Below, piece after piece: positions 35,610 to 47,248 of a stretch of DNA of 64,000 nucleotides. The stretch spans positions 1-64,000 of the forward strand of contig NZ_JACZHT010000008.1 in NCBI RefSeq assembly GCF_014861485.1, in the 5' to 3' direction. Each line of letters opens with the position of its first letter. The stretch's first letter is position 1. The notes beneath the pieces are model-generated. The model was not told the origin of the DNA. It ran no database searches and was given only the letters and a program-made list of their open reading frames with translations. Both the position numbers and the translations under genes were made by a program. Source of the stretch: Phaeovibrio sulfidiphilus (GTDB lineage: Bacteria > Pseudomonadota > Alphaproteobacteria > Rhodospirillales > Rhodospirillaceae).

Positions 35610-36619
35610 ATGACGGACCCCCGTTTCGACGTTGTCGGGATCGGCAGCGCTATCGTGGATATTCTTGCCCACGCCGACGACTCTTTCCTGGCCGCCCAGG
35701 ACCTTCCGAAGTCCGGCATGGTCCTGATCGACGAGGCCCGGGCCGAGGCCCTCTACACGGCCATGGGCCCGGCGGTGGAAATCTCCGGCGGCTCGGCAAG
35801 CAACACGATGGCGGGCATCGCCTCCCTCGGGGGCCGGGGCGCCTACATCGGCAAGGTTCGCAACGACACGCTGGGCGGCATCTTCACCCACGACATCCGG
35901 GCCATGGGGGTCCACTTTGACACCGCCCCCCTGAGCGAGGGACCGGCCACCGCGCGCTGCATGGTGCTGGTGACCCCGGACGCCGAGCGCACCATGGCCA
36001 CCTACCTCGGGGCCTGCACGCGACTTGGCCCGGACGATATTAACCGCGAGGTTGTGGCGGACGCCGCCATTACCTATGTTGAGGGCTACCAGTGGGACAT
36101 GGCCGCGGCCAAGGACGCCATCCTGGTTGCAGCGGACACGGCCCGCGCCCATAACCGGCGGTTTGCCTTCTCGCTTTCCGACTCCTTTTGTGTGGACCGG
36201 CACCGGGCCGAATTCCTGGACCTGATCCGCAACCGCGTGGACATCCTGTTTGCCAACACGGCGGAAGTGCTCGCCCTGACGGAAACAGAGGACTTTGACG
36301 CGGCCTCCCGGGCCATGCAGCAGCTCTGCCCCCTTTCGGTGCTCACGCGCTCCGGGGACGGCTGCCGGATTGTCACGTCGGAGGGGATGGTCGATGTCCC
36401 GGCCCACCGGGTTGACACCATCGTCGATATGACCGGCGCCGGCGACCAGTTCGCCGCCGGCTTTCTCTGGGGACTGTGCCGGGGTCACGATTACGGGACC
36501 TGCGGCCGCATCGCCGCCGTCTGCGCGGCAGAGGCCATCTCGCATCTGGGTGCCCGACCCAACGTCCCCTCTCTTGCTGCCCTCGTTCACGAGACGCTGG
36601 GCCTGAACGGAACCCCTCA

Positions 36620-36623
<4 letters not shown>
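35610..36623 (+). CDS. PfkB-family carbohydrate/adenosine kinase
   Basis: A 337-residue ribokinase-family kinase, close to bacterial adenosine kinases. The N-terminal glycine-rich motif is [20 protein letters not shown]. The C-terminal catalytic motif is [17 protein letters not shown], with Asp of GAGD as base. [15 protein letters not shown] and [16 protein letters not shown] are segments usual in the adenosine-kinase-like group. Its TGA overlaps the start of typA (ATGA), so the two are translationally coupled. Substrate is likely a nucleoside or sugar; adenosine is the best guess. Confidence 0.85.
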
Positions 36624-38458
<1,835 letters not shown>

Positions 38459-38472
38459 TCGGAGGGCGTTTG

Positions 38473-39345
38473 ATGGTCCACAGCCTGGCCCTGTCCCGCC
38501 TGTCTCCTCTCCTGCCTCCCTTCGAGGCCGGAACTGTCTGGCTGGCGGGCGCAGGCCCCGGAGACCCGGGGCTTCTGACCCTGCTGGCGGTTCACGCCCT
38601 GTCCGAGGCGGATGCCGTGGTTCACGATGCCCTCATCGACGGGCGCGTGCTGTCCCTGGCCCGTCCGGGAGCCGAGATCATCCACGCGGGCAAGCGGGGC
38701 GGCCTTGCCTCCCCCACCCAGCCGGACATCTCGGCACGCCTGGTCACGCTGGCCCGGGAAGGCAAGCGGGTTCTGCGCCTGAAGGGCGGCGACCCGTTTG
38801 TGTTCGGGCGGGGCGCGGAAGAGGCCCACACCCTGGCGAAGGCGGGAATTCCGTTCCGGGTGGTCCCGGGTGTCACCGCGGGAATCGGGGGGCTGGCCTA
38901 CGCCGGCATCCCGGTCACCACCCGCGACACCAATGCGGCGGTCACCTTTGTCACGGGGCACGCCGCCAGCGGCCTGCTGCCGGAAAACCTGGACTGGGGC
39001 GCCCTTGCGCGGCTTCCGGTCCTGGTGTTCTACATGGCGCACAAGCATCTGGGTGTGATCGCCGGGCGCCTTCTGGCCGAGGGCAAGCCGGGGAACACCC
39101 CCGCGGGCTTCCTGACGGACGCCACCACCGCGCGCCAGTGCTTCCACGCCACGACGCTGGAAACCGCCGTGATCGACCGGGACCGCCTGGGCGTCCGCCC
39201 TCCGGCCCTGTTCATCGTGGGGGACGTGGTGGCCATGGAGAAAACCCTCGGCTGGTGGAGCCCGCCCACGCTCGGGGACGATCCCGCCTCGGCGTTCTTC
39301 TCCCAGGGCGGATCGACGGAACCCGCGCACAGCGCCGCAAGCTGA
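38473..39345 (+). CDS. cobA: Uroporphyrinogen-III C-methyltransferase
   Basis: SAM-dependent methyltransferase of 290 residues converting uroporphyrinogen III to precorrin-2, for sirohaem and B12. The signature sequences are present: WLAGAGPGDPGLLTLLAVHA, DALIDGRVL, RLKGGDPFVFGRGAEEA, VVPGVTAGIGGLAYAGIPVT, and VFYMAHKHLG. An N-terminal stretch of about 20 residues and a C-terminal tail of about 25 are additional. GGAGGG precedes the ATG at 38473, 15 nt after the typA stop, so it may be cotranscribed with typA. A terminator follows. Confidence 0.93.
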   Translation: MVHSLALSRLSPLLPPFEAGTVWLAGAGPGDPGLLTLLAVHALSEADAVVHDALIDGRVLSLARPGAEIIHAGKRGGLASPTQPDISARLVTLAREGKRVLRLKGGDPFVFGRGAEEAHTLAKAGIPFRVVPGVTAGIGGLAYAGIPVTTRDTNAAVTFVTGHAASGLLPENLDWGALARLPVLVFYMAHKHLGVIAGRLLAEGKPGNTPAGFLTDATTARQCFHATTLETAVIDRDRLGVRPPALFIVGDVVAMEKTLGWWSPPTLGDDPASAFFSQGGSTEPAHSAAS

Positions 39346-39398
39346 CCCGCACACAGACCCGACGGACGGGGCCCCACGGCCCCGGACGCACCCGACAG

Positions 39399-39444
39399 GC
39401 ACCGCACGCCGGACCCGGTCCGACCCGCGCGGTGCTTTTCTTTT
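39399..39444 (+). terminator. Terminator after cobA
   Basis: The stem gcaccgc/gcggtgc (39399-39405 with 39429-39435) encloses a GC-rich self-pairing loop and is followed by TTTTCTTTT. Confidence 0.85.
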
Positions 39445-39632
39445 GGGGGGACAGGAGCCCGGGGAGAGTGTGGGCAGGCGCAGGGGACAGCGCCGCAGGT
39501 CAGGGGCGGGGACGCATCCGGGCCTGCAGACGGCCGCGCGCCCGCATCCCGACAATGCGGACGGCCACACAAGCCGGTCCCGAAACAGTGCGGGGCAGGA
39601 AGCGCCCGGCTCCGGTAGGGACAGGGGGCGCG

Positions 39633-40472
39633 CTAGCGGGCTTCCAGAGCCCGGGCCAGGGCGGCAAAGCCCTCCACCGGAATGGTCTCGGCCCGGTCGG
39701 TCGGAGCAAGGCCCGCGGCCTCGCACAGGGCCTCCGGATCCCCGAGGGGCGCCAGGCTGGAGCGGAGCATCTTGCGCCGCTGGCCGAAGGCCGCCGCCGT
39801 CACCCGTTCCAGCAGGTCGATCCGGGCCGGTGCCAGGGGCTCGGGCAGCGGATCCAGGCGCACCACGGTGGAGACCACCTTGGGCGGCGGCACAAAGGCC
39901 CTGGGGTTCAGGTCAAACTGGGGCGAGACCCGGCAGAGCCACTGGGTCAGCACGGACAGTCGCCCATAGGCCTTGGTTGCGGGGCGGGCTGCCAGCCGGT
40001 CCACAACCTCTTTCTGGAACATGAGCACCAGACACTGGAACTCGGTGATCTGCTTCAGCCAGCCGATCAGCAGTTCGGTGGCGATATTGTAGGGCAGGTT
40101 GGCCACGATCACGCGCGGAGCCTCGCCCAGGGCGGCCACGTTCACCTGCAGGGCGTCCCCCTCGATAATCTCGAGCCGCCCGCCGGACACGGCCGCAATC
40201 TGGTCCAGAGCCGCCCTCGGACGGGGATCGCGCTCGATGGCGTACACCCGGCACGCACCGGTGCCCAGCAGGGCCCGGGTCAGACCGCCCGGACCGGGGC
40301 CGACCTCGATCACGGTGGCCCCGTCCAGATCCCCGGCACACCGGGCAATCTTGGCCGTTAAATTCAGATCCAGAAGAAAGTTCTGGCCCAGGGACTTCCG
40401 GGCCGCAAGGCCGTGGGTCTCGATCACCTCCCGCAGGGGAGGCAGCCGGGACAGGTCATCCCCGGCGCTCAT
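39633..40472 (-). CDS. rsmA: 16S rRNA dimethyladenosine transferase RsmA (KsgA)
   Basis: Predicted methyltransferase of 279 residues dimethylating two adenosines at the 3' end of 16S rRNA. It has the N-terminal [19 protein letters not shown], the SAM motif [16 protein letters not shown], and the catalytic NLPYN in [14 protein letters not shown]. The C-terminal [15 protein letters not shown] is also typical. The ATG at 40472 overlaps the pdxA stop by 4 nt (ATGA). It is the last gene of the lptD-surA-pdxA-rsmA series. Confidence 0.95.
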   Translation of the reverse strand: MSAGDDLSRLPPLREVIETHGLAARKSLGQNFLLDLNLTAKIARCAGDLDGATVIEVGPGPGGLTRALLGTGACRVYAIERDPRPRAALDQIAAVSGGRLEIIEGDALQVNVAALGEAPRVIVANLPYNIATELLIGWLKQITEFQCLVLMFQKEVVDRLAARPATKAYGRLSVLTQWLCRVSPQFDLNPRAFVPPPKVVSTVVRLDPLPEPLAPARIDLLERVTAAAFGQRRKMLRSSLAPLGDPEALCEAAGLAPTDRAETIPVEGFAALARALEAR

Positions 40473-41548
40473 GAGGCACCGGCTGCGAAAGCGCGGCGGG
40501 CACGGACCATGCTGCACGCAAGGTCCAGCGCGCTCACGAGGCTGTCCGCACGGGCGGTTCCGGCGCCGGCCAGGGCATAGGCCGTGCCGTGATCCGGAGA
40601 GGTGCGCACAAAGGGCAGCCCCAGGGTTACGTTCACCGCCCGGTGGAAATCCAGCGTCTTGATGGGGATCAGGGCCTGGTCGTGGGTCATGCACAGGGCC
40701 GCATCATAGGTGGCGCGCGCCTCCTCGTGGAACAGGGTGTCGCAGGGAAAGGGACCGTCGGCCTGGATGCCGGCAGCCTGGAGGTGCTCGACGGCGGGAC
40801 GGATCACGGTGTCCTCCTCGGTTCCCATCAGGCCGCCCTCCCCCGCGTGCGGGTTCAGGGCCGAAATCGCCAGACGGGGATGCTCGAGCCCGAAGTCCCG
40901 TTTCAGGGCCGCGCTCACCGTGCGGGCAGTCTGGACGATCCGGTCTGTGGTCAGGCTTGCGATGGCCTCGCGCAGGGACACGTGCACCGTCACCGGAACC
41001 ACCCGAAGGCCGGGCGCTGCCAGCATCATCACGGGCACACCGTCACAGGGCCACAGGCGCCGGGCCAGCACCCCCAGGAAATCCGTGTGCCCGGGATGGG
41101 GAAAACCGGCCGCCTGGAGCACGGCCTTGTTGACGGGCAGCGTCACCAGCGCCGACGCCTCGTCCCCGGCCACCAGGCCAACCGCGTCCTCGATGGCCGC
41201 AAGAGTGTGGGCAGCGCTGGCGGGGTCGGGCACGCCGAACCGGACAGACGCGGCCAGGGGCACCGAGGGCTCGAGCACCGGAAGCGCATGGGAGAACACC
41301 TCCCGGGCCTCCGCCGCCGACGAAATGCGCCGAACCGGGCCAGCGCCGGTGTGCCGGGAGACGGACTCCAGCCAGTCGGCCGAGCCCATAACGAAGAACG
41401 GAACGGTGTCGGGAGTGCCGCGCCGGACGCAGACCTCCCAGGCCTTCAGGGCCAGCTCGGGGCCGACCCCGGCCGGGTCTCCCAGGGACACCGCAAGGGG
41501 CGCCGGAAACGCGGGAGACCTGTCAGGGCAAAAACAATCAGAGGACAC
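40469..41548 (-). CDS. pdxA: 4-hydroxythreonine-4-phosphate dehydrogenase
   Basis: Enzyme of pyridoxal phosphate synthesis, 359 residues. The start region has [19 protein letters not shown]; the metal-binding and active-site segments are [36 protein letters not shown], and [36 protein letters not shown] closes the conserved part. The start is GTG at 41548 with AAGG upstream; no ATG fits. It overlaps rsmA by 4 nt and follows surA by 19 nt. Confidence 0.94.
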   Translation of the reverse strand: MSSDCFCPDRSPAFPAPLAVSLGDPAGVGPELALKAWEVCVRRGTPDTVPFFVMGSADWLESVSRHTGAGPVRRISSAAEAREVFSHALPVLEPSVPLAASVRFGVPDPASAAHTLAAIEDAVGLVAGDEASALVTLPVNKAVLQAAGFPHPGHTDFLGVLARRLWPCDGVPVMMLAAPGLRVVPVTVHVSLREAIASLTTDRIVQTARTVSAALKRDFGLEHPRLAISALNPHAGEGGLMGTEEDTVIRPAVEHLQAAGIQADGPFPCDTLFHEEARATYDAALCMTHDQALIPIKTLDFHRAVNVTLGLPFVRTSPDHGTAYALAGAGTARADSLVSALDLACSMVRARRAFAAGAS

Positions 41549-41567
41549 GGGCGGAAGACGCCTTACA

Positions 41568-42875
41568 TTAGATACGGATATCGATAATGGCCTGCTGTCT
41601 CAGGTCACGAAGGCGACGCTGGGAGAGGCCCTCCAGCTTCCGCTGGACGAGACGGTCGCGCAGTTCGTCGCGCGGCGGGATCCCCTCGGGCGGGCGCTCG
41701 CACACCATGAAATAGGCCTCGCCGTCATCAAATTTGAGAGCCGGCGAGACCTGCCCAACGCCAAGCCCCTGGATGCGGCTGCGGATCTCGGGCGCAAGGG
41801 ACTCGGGCCCGACCATGGCCACCGGAGCGGACGGCGCGCCCAGCTCCTCGGCCAGGCGGTTGAAGGCCTCGCAGCCCCGCAGAGTGGACACCTGGGAGCG
41901 CAGGGCCTGGAAACGGTCCGGCGGCAGGGCCTGGGGACCGGCGGAGGGCAGAACAATGCGGGCCAGCGGAGTGCCGTTCCCAGCCGAGCCCGCCGTGCGC
42001 TTGGAGCGCAGAAGGACGATCTCGTACCCGCCGTAGGTCCGAATGGGGCGGGACACGTTGCCCGCCTGCATGGTGGAGAGGGCCTCCAGCACCTCGGGAT
42101 CGAAGTCACCGGGGGCGACCCAGCCCATGTCACCGCTGCGCTCGGCGCTGGCCGAGCGGGAGAACTGGCGGGCCAGGGCCCCGAAGCTGGCCCCTTTCCT
42201 GAGCTGCTCCAAAAGGCGGTCCGCCAGGGCCCGGACCTCGGCCTCCTGGCCGGGCGAGTCGACCGCAAGGAAGATGTTGGCAATCAGGTACTCGGGCTGG
42301 CCCAGGTTGCGCTTGAGCTGGTTTTCATAGATGGCCAGCTCCTCCGGCGAGACGCTGGCCCGACCGAGAAGGGTCCGGCGCACATAGTTGACCCAGCTGA
42401 TCTCGGCCTTGACCTGCCGCAGCACCGCATCCCACTCGAGACCGGCGGCCCTCAGGTTCCGCTCCAGGGCGCCCGGAGGCATTCCGTTCTGCTGCTCCAG
42501 ACGGCGGACACCGCCCTGGATTTCCTCGGGGCTGGCAATCGTGCCGGCCCGGGTGGCCTCCTGAAGCTTGAGGGTCTCCTCGATCAGGGCCCGCAGGATC
42601 TGGGGCGCAACGCGCTGGGCCACCTCCGGCGTGTTGGGCATTCCCGAGGTCGCCATCACCAGGGCCATGCGGGTGTTCAGATCCCGCACGGAGATCACGT
42701 CGTTGTTGACGACGGCAGCGATACGCTGGGCCGAGCCGCTCTGGGCACGGGGGTCGGGGGCCCGGGCAGACACCGGGGCGGGAGCCGCAACAGCGACAAG
42801 AAGACTGCACAGGCAGGCGAGCACAGGCACACCCGAAAGGATTCGCACCGAGATCAGTTTTGAAAACACGGCCAT
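41568..42875 (-). CDS. surA: Periplasmic peptidyl-prolyl isomerase/chaperone SurA
   Basis: Chaperone for outer-membrane proteins, 435 residues. An N-terminal signal peptide (about 1-38) is followed by the SurA N-terminal helical domain starting RIAAVVNNDVISVRDLNTRM. Two parvulin-type regions follow: one with FSRSASAERSGDMGWVAPGDF and GGYEIVLLRSKR, and a second, degenerate one with FDDGEAYFMVCERP. The order is as in other SurA proteins. It sits between lptD, whose assembly in the outer membrane SurA is known to assist, and pdxA. Confidence 0.9.
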   Translation of the reverse strand: MAVFSKLISVRILSGVPVLACLCSLLVAVAAPAPVSARAPDPRAQSGSAQRIAAVVNNDVISVRDLNTRMALVMATSGMPNTPEVAQRVAPQILRALIEETLKLQEATRAGTIASPEEIQGGVRRLEQQNGMPPGALERNLRAAGLEWDAVLRQVKAEISWVNYVRRTLLGRASVSPEELAIYENQLKRNLGQPEYLIANIFLAVDSPGQEAEVRALADRLLEQLRKGASFGALARQFSRSASAERSGDMGWVAPGDFDPEVLEALSTMQAGNVSRPIRTYGGYEIVLLRSKRTAGSAGNGTPLARIVLPSAGPQALPPDRFQALRSQVSTLRGCEAFNRLAEELGAPSAPVAMVGPESLAPEIRSRIQGLGVGQVSPALKFDDGEAYFMVCERPPEGIPPRDELRDRLVQRKLEGLSQRRLRDLRQQAIIDIRI

Positions 42876-42893
42876 AGTCCTCAGTAAACGCGC

Positions 42894-45800
42894 TCAGTCC
42901 AGTCCGGGCGCCGGCGAGAAGGAATAGCTTCCCAGGGTCTTGAGGGTCACGGTCATCATCAGGGAGGTTCCCCCCTTGATCCCGTACTCCCGGGTGAAGT
43001 CCTTGGAGAACTTGGTAGCAACAATGAGACACTCATCCTCGTAGTTCAAGCCGAAGGCCGTCCGGACGGTCTCTTTTTTATCCAGGTTGTAGATATAGCC
43101 ACCCCGCAGCGACCAGTTCTCGCCAAGCTGGAAGCGCAGCGTTCCGGAGACCTCCTCCAGGCTGGTGTGGGTGTGGCCGTCAATGGCGGTGATATCCTCG
43201 GCGTAGACGTAGCCGATGTCCCCGGAGATCGGGCCGTAGTCCCCGTAGACCTTCAGGTCATGACGCCGCGGGGCCAGGTTTTCCTGGGACAGCTGGGCAT
43301 CGTACTGCAGCGTGACATGGTCCGCCGGGTAGACCCGCATCCGGGTGAGCAGGTTCGAGAGGTTCTTCTCCTGCCCCGAGCCGGGACGAAACAGGGCCCG
43401 GTCCTTCTGGAAGCGGTAGGACTGGCCCACATCCAGATCGAAGCTGGGGCCGCTGTCCCCGATGTAGCCGTAGTGAAGCGCGTAGGACACCCACTGTCCG
43501 CCCTCCACCCGGTCGTAGCCGGGCACCCGCGAGGGCCGGAACAGGTTGTTCATGTCGAGGGCAAAGTAGCGGCTGTCCTCGTTGGCGATTTCCTTGGGGT
43601 TGTTCGAGGGCAGAGCGGCGAACACCCCCACCTTGGGCTCCAGAATGTGGGTCGAGGTGGCCGAGGCCCGCACCAGCGGGTGGCGCCAGACCAGGCTTCC
43701 CTGGGGCACAAACCGGCCCCTGGACCCCGAGAAGGTCTCGCCATTGCGCATGACAAGATCCCGGGCGTGGTAGATGTCGCCACGCAGACCGGCGGAAAGG
43801 GTGTAGGCACCGCCCAGGCCGTCGTAGAACGGCAGCTCGTAGGCCACCCGCCCGATCAGGCGCGAGGAGTCCGTGCCGGTGCGCCGCTGAAGCACCATGG
43901 AGTTGAGGCTGGCCTCAACGTGTCCGTTGCTCCACAGGGGATCCGAGCGCAGCAGCACATCCGTGTAGAACGGAATGGCCGGGAGGGTCTTCTGGTGGAA
44001 CTCCTCGGTCACGGTCTGGAAATAGAAGCCCTCGACGCTGGCCCGGGAGCGGTTGCCGTAGCCCTCGATTGCCAGGCGGTTCACAAGGAAGTCCGCGTCG
44101 TTGACCGGGTTGATATCCATGCGGCGCAGATACTTGGCCTCCCGGGTCAGGCCGCTCTCGAAGCGCGCGGACCAGACCGGGTTCAGGTTGAAGGCACCCT
44201 TGGTCTCGTAATAGCCCTGGAAGCGCTCGTTGCGGTCCAGCGGCGTGAACACGGTCCGCAGCCACAGCTCCCCGTCATCGAAATTGCGGGCCACGGTGCC
44301 GTCAAAGCTGAAGTGGTCCCGGCTGCCGAAGCGGGGCACAAGAATGGCGTCGCCGTAGTCGTCCATCACCGCGTAGTACGGCAGCAGAAGCTCGATCCCG
44401 CGGCGGCTGCCCGTGCCCACGGACGGCGCCATGATCCCGGAGCGCCGGTACACCGTCGGATCCGGCTGGGTCAGGAACGGCACATACAGCGTGGGAATGC
44501 CCAGGAGCTCCAGCCAGGCGTCCCGGAAGATGATTTCCTTTTTTTCCTCGTCGTGGATGACCTTGGCCGCCTTGATCTGCCAGATGGGCGGACGGGTCGG
44601 GCCGCTCTCGGGCAGGGTCGAGCACGGACGGCACATGGTGTACACGCCCCGGGACAGCTCCTTGCGCCGGGCCCCGGAGTCCTGCTCGGCGTAGGCGCCG
44701 GCCATTCGGCCTCCCTCGCCGGTCAGAACCTGGACGTTGCGCACAAAGCCGTCCTTCAGGTCGTCGGAGAGCTCCATGTACTCGGCGAACGAGGCGCCGC
44801 CCTTCGGATCGTCCAGCTTCACCAGCGAGACGTTGCCCGAGGCGCTCAGGCGGTTCTGGGCCCGGTTGAAGCTGACCACATCGGCGCGAAGGGCGTTCTC
44901 GCCGGACACCACAAGCACGTTGCCCCGGGCGGTGACCAGATCCAGGTCGTCATCGCGGACCATCTCGTCCGCCGAGATGAACACCTGTCCCGGAGCCAGA
45001 ATATCCGAGGCCCGGTCCTCGTGCTCCTCGTGGGGGTCCAGCCCCATGGACGACGGGTTCGGAGCCAGGCCCGCCGGAAGACGCAGGCCCCCGGTCTCGC
45101 CGTACCCGTAAATGCCGACAATCGACGGCGCCCCGAAACTGCGAGCGGACCGACCGGACCGGGAGGACGCGCCGGAAGAGGCCATCGCCGCCGATCCGGG
45201 ATACGGGGATCCGAAAGTGTTAAAGGAGGTCGCGGGACTGGACGATGTGCCCATATCCAGGGCGCCCACCATAGGCAGGGCCGGAGCACTGGCCCCATAG
45301 CCGCCGGAGCTACCACGAGCACCGGTGGACGCCGGGCGCCCTCCACGCGTCGGGGCCTGATAGCCGCCGCTCGTGCCCATGTCCAGGGCGCCCACCATAG
45401 GCAGGGCCGGAGCACTGGCCCCATAGCCCCCGGAGCCACCACGAGCACCGGTGGACGCCGGGCGCCCGCCACGCGTCGGAGCCTGATAGCCGCCGCTCGT
45501 ACCCATATCCAGGGCGCCCACCATAGGCAGGGCCGGAGCGTTCGCCCCGTAACCCCCGGAACCACCGCGGGAACCGGAGGACGCCGGGCGCCCGCCACGC
45601 GTCGGAGCCTGATAGCCGCCGCTCGTACCCATGTCCAGGGCCCCCACCATGGGCAGGGCCGGAGCGTTCGCCCCGTAACCCCCGGAACCACCGCGGGAAC
45701 CGGAGGACGCCGGGCGCCCGCCACGGGGCGGGGCCTGATAGCCGCCGCTCGTACCCATGTCCAGGGCCCCCACCATGGGCAGGGCCGGAGCACTGGCCCC

Positions 45801-46094
45801 ATAGCCCCCGGAGCTACCACGAGCCCCGGAGGACGCGGACCGCCCGCCACGCGTCTGAGCCTGATAGCCGCCGCTCATGCCCGGATCCAGAGCCCCCACC
45901 ATGGGCAGACCCACGGCGCCTTGCTGGGCCCAGGCCGGATTACTCCCCAGCCACCCCCCCGCCGCAACCACTCCGGCGCAGCAGCATGCAAGGGCTCCCG
46001 GCCGGAGCCACCCCTTCTGGGGGAGGGCCCGGTCATGGGAGCGCTGGCCCGGGCTACCCGGTGCCGGTCGTCGCTTTCGTTCAAACCGTGTCAT
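42894..46094 (-). CDS. lptD: LPS-assembly protein LptD with N-terminal repeat extension
   Basis: Outer-membrane protein that inserts lipopolysaccharide into the outer leaflet, 1066 residues against about 750-850 usual. After a basic N-terminus and a signal sequence (cleavage near NPAWAQQ), residues about 60-270 are five 42-residue repeats with the marker LPMVGALDMGTSGGYQAP, plus the start of a sixth. The LptA-like periplasmic domain follows (QVFISADEMVRDDDLDLVTA, ENALRADVVSFNRAQNRLSA). Then comes the beta-barrel, starting with the Cys-containing GVYTMCRPCSTLPES and including the lumenal WQIKAAKVIHDEEKKEIIF. It ends LGSYSFSPAPGLD. The ATG at 46094 was chosen because it begins the signal-bearing N-terminus. 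surA follows 18 bp later. Confidence 0.93.
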   Translation of the reverse strand: MTRFERKRRPAPGSPGQRSHDRALPQKGWLRPGALACCCAGVVAAGGWLGSNPAWAQQGAVGLPMVGALDPGMSGGYQAQTRGGRSASSGARGSSGGYGASAPALPMVGALDMGTSGGYQAPPRGGRPASSGSRGGSGGYGANAPALPMVGALDMGTSGGYQAPTRGGRPASSGSRGGSGGYGANAPALPMVGALDMGTSGGYQAPTRGGRPASTGARGGSGGYGASAPALPMVGALDMGTSGGYQAPTRGGRPASTGARGSSGGYGASAPALPMVGALDMGTSSSPATSFNTFGSPYPGSAAMASSGASSRSGRSARSFGAPSIVGIYGYGETGGLRLPAGLAPNPSSMGLDPHEEHEDRASDILAPGQVFISADEMVRDDDLDLVTARGNVLVVSGENALRADVVSFNRAQNRLSASGNVSLVKLDDPKGGASFAEYMELSDDLKDGFVRNVQVLTGEGGRMAGAYAEQDSGARRKELSRGVYTMCRPCSTLPESGPTRPPIWQIKAAKVIHDEEKKEIIFRDAWLELLGIPTLYVPFLTQPDPTVYRRSGIMAPSVGTGSRRGIELLLPYYAVMDDYGDAILVPRFGSRDHFSFDGTVARNFDDGELWLRTVFTPLDRNERFQGYYETKGAFNLNPVWSARFESGLTREAKYLRRMDINPVNDADFLVNRLAIEGYGNRSRASVEGFYFQTVTEEFHQKTLPAIPFYTDVLLRSDPLWSNGHVEASLNSMVLQRRTGTDSSRLIGRVAYELPFYDGLGGAYTLSAGLRGDIYHARDLVMRNGETFSGSRGRFVPQGSLVWRHPLVRASATSTHILEPKVGVFAALPSNNPKEIANEDSRYFALDMNNLFRPSRVPGYDRVEGGQWVSYALHYGYIGDSGPSFDLDVGQSYRFQKDRALFRPGSGQEKNLSNLLTRMRVYPADHVTLQYDAQLSQENLAPRRHDLKVYGDYGPISGDIGYVYAEDITAIDGHTHTSLEEVSGTLRFQLGENWSLRGGYIYNLDKKETVRTAFGLNYEDECLIVATKFSKDFTREYGIKGGTSLMMTVTLKTLGSYSFSPAPGLD
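45240..45920 (-). repeat. 126-bp coding minisatellite in lptD
   Basis: Five tandem 126-bp units and the start of a sixth. The plus-strand words ataggcaggg / atgggcaggg recur every 126 bp from 45271 to about 45900. Each unit encodes 42 residues rich in Gly, Ser, Ala and Arg. Units differ at a few positions (ASSG/ASTG, GSRG/GARG, ANA/ASA). Confidence 0.95.
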
Positions 46095-46344
46095 AAAGGG
46101 CTTTCGCGGCTTTTTCGGGAACCGGGAGGAGGGCGGCAGAAACACACTGAATACTGTTTTGTTTAATCGAAGCGCAGGGGCTTTTGAAGCCCTTTGAGCA
46201 GGAAAGGATACCCGGGACCGGGTTTCCATAACCTTTACGGCGCACGACCCTTCTCGCCAGGGAGGCTTGCGGGGTATAAGAGCACACACCCCCGTGTCCG
46301 GACCGGGCCCGCCCGCTTCGGACCAAGGCAAGGATCTGCGCCCC

Positions 46345-47022
46345 ATGACCCCTCCCCCTCCCCTTCAAAACCCGGACTGGATCCGCTGTCTGGATCCGGT
46401 TTTGCAGGCGCCCTGGTTTCGCGACCTTGTCGCCTTCGTGGACGCGGAGCGCCGCCAGGGGAAACAGATTTTCCCGCCCCCGGACCGGGTGTTCCATGCC
46501 CTGGAAGCGACCCCTCCGGACGCGGTGCGGGTCGTCATTCTGGGCCAGGACCCCTACCACGGCGCCGGACAGGCGCACGGGCTGGCCTTTTCCGTGCCTG
46601 ACGGGGTGCGCGTTCCGCCGTCCTTGCGCAACATCTTCAAGGAGCGCGAGCGGGATCTGGGCCTGCCCCCTCCCAAAAGCGGAAACCTGGAGCACTGGGC
46701 CGCACAGGGCGTGCTGCTGCTGAACACCTCCCTGACCGTGGAGGAAAGCTCCCCCGGCTCCCACGCGAAACGGGGCTGGGAGCGCTTCACGGATGCGGTG
46801 GTGGAGACCGTCGCCCGCTCGGGTCGCCCGGTGGTGTTCCTGCTGTGGGGCAATCACGCCCGCTCAAAGCGCCCCCTGATCGGGAACGCCGACGGCATCC
46901 TGGTGCTGGAGGCCGCCCACCCCTCCCCCCTGTCCGCCAGCCGGGGCTTCCTGGGCTGCGGGCACCTCTCGCAGGCGAACGCGTTTCTTGCGGACCGGGG
47001 CCTTCCCCCGGTGCAGTGGTAG
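46345..47022 (+). CDS. ung: Uracil-DNA glycosylase
   Basis: Base-excision repair enzyme of 225 residues that removes uracil from DNA. GQDPYHG (residues 67-73) carries the catalytic Asp69. The uracil-recognition sequence LLLNTSLTVEESSPGSHA and the minor-groove loop HPSPLSASRGF (His192) are present. The ATG at 46345 follows a modest AAGG. It diverges from lptD with 250 bp between them, which must hold both promoters. Confidence 0.96.
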   Translation: MTPPPPLQNPDWIRCLDPVLQAPWFRDLVAFVDAERRQGKQIFPPPDRVFHALEATPPDAVRVVILGQDPYHGAGQAHGLAFSVPDGVRVPPSLRNIFKERERDLGLPPPKSGNLEHWAAQGVLLLNTSLTVEESSPGSHAKRGWERFTDAVVETVARSGRPVVFLLWGNHARSKRPLIGNADGILVLEAAHPSPLSASRGFLGCGHLSQANAFLADRGLPPVQW

Positions 47023-47248
47023 GGCGCCGCAGAACCGCCGCCGCCCCACCGCCACCCGAGGCCGCTCCCGCTCCCTGCCCCGCAGTGCGTCCGCCCGCAA
47101 GGCCGCCGGACCGGACCGGACAGGAGCGCCACCCCAAGGCCCCGGCCGCCAGTTTCTGCACCGCAAACCCAGACGGTTCTTGCGTGCAGCCCCGTCCCGG
47201 GGCAGTGTGCGCACGGGCCGTTCCCACAGACTGCAAGGACCGACGTTC

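Noticed and set aside
43167-46166. Nearly 1000-codon plus-strand open frame opposite lptD
   Set aside because: Lacks protein character, mirrors lptD codon structure and the repeat array, and has no plausible start context.
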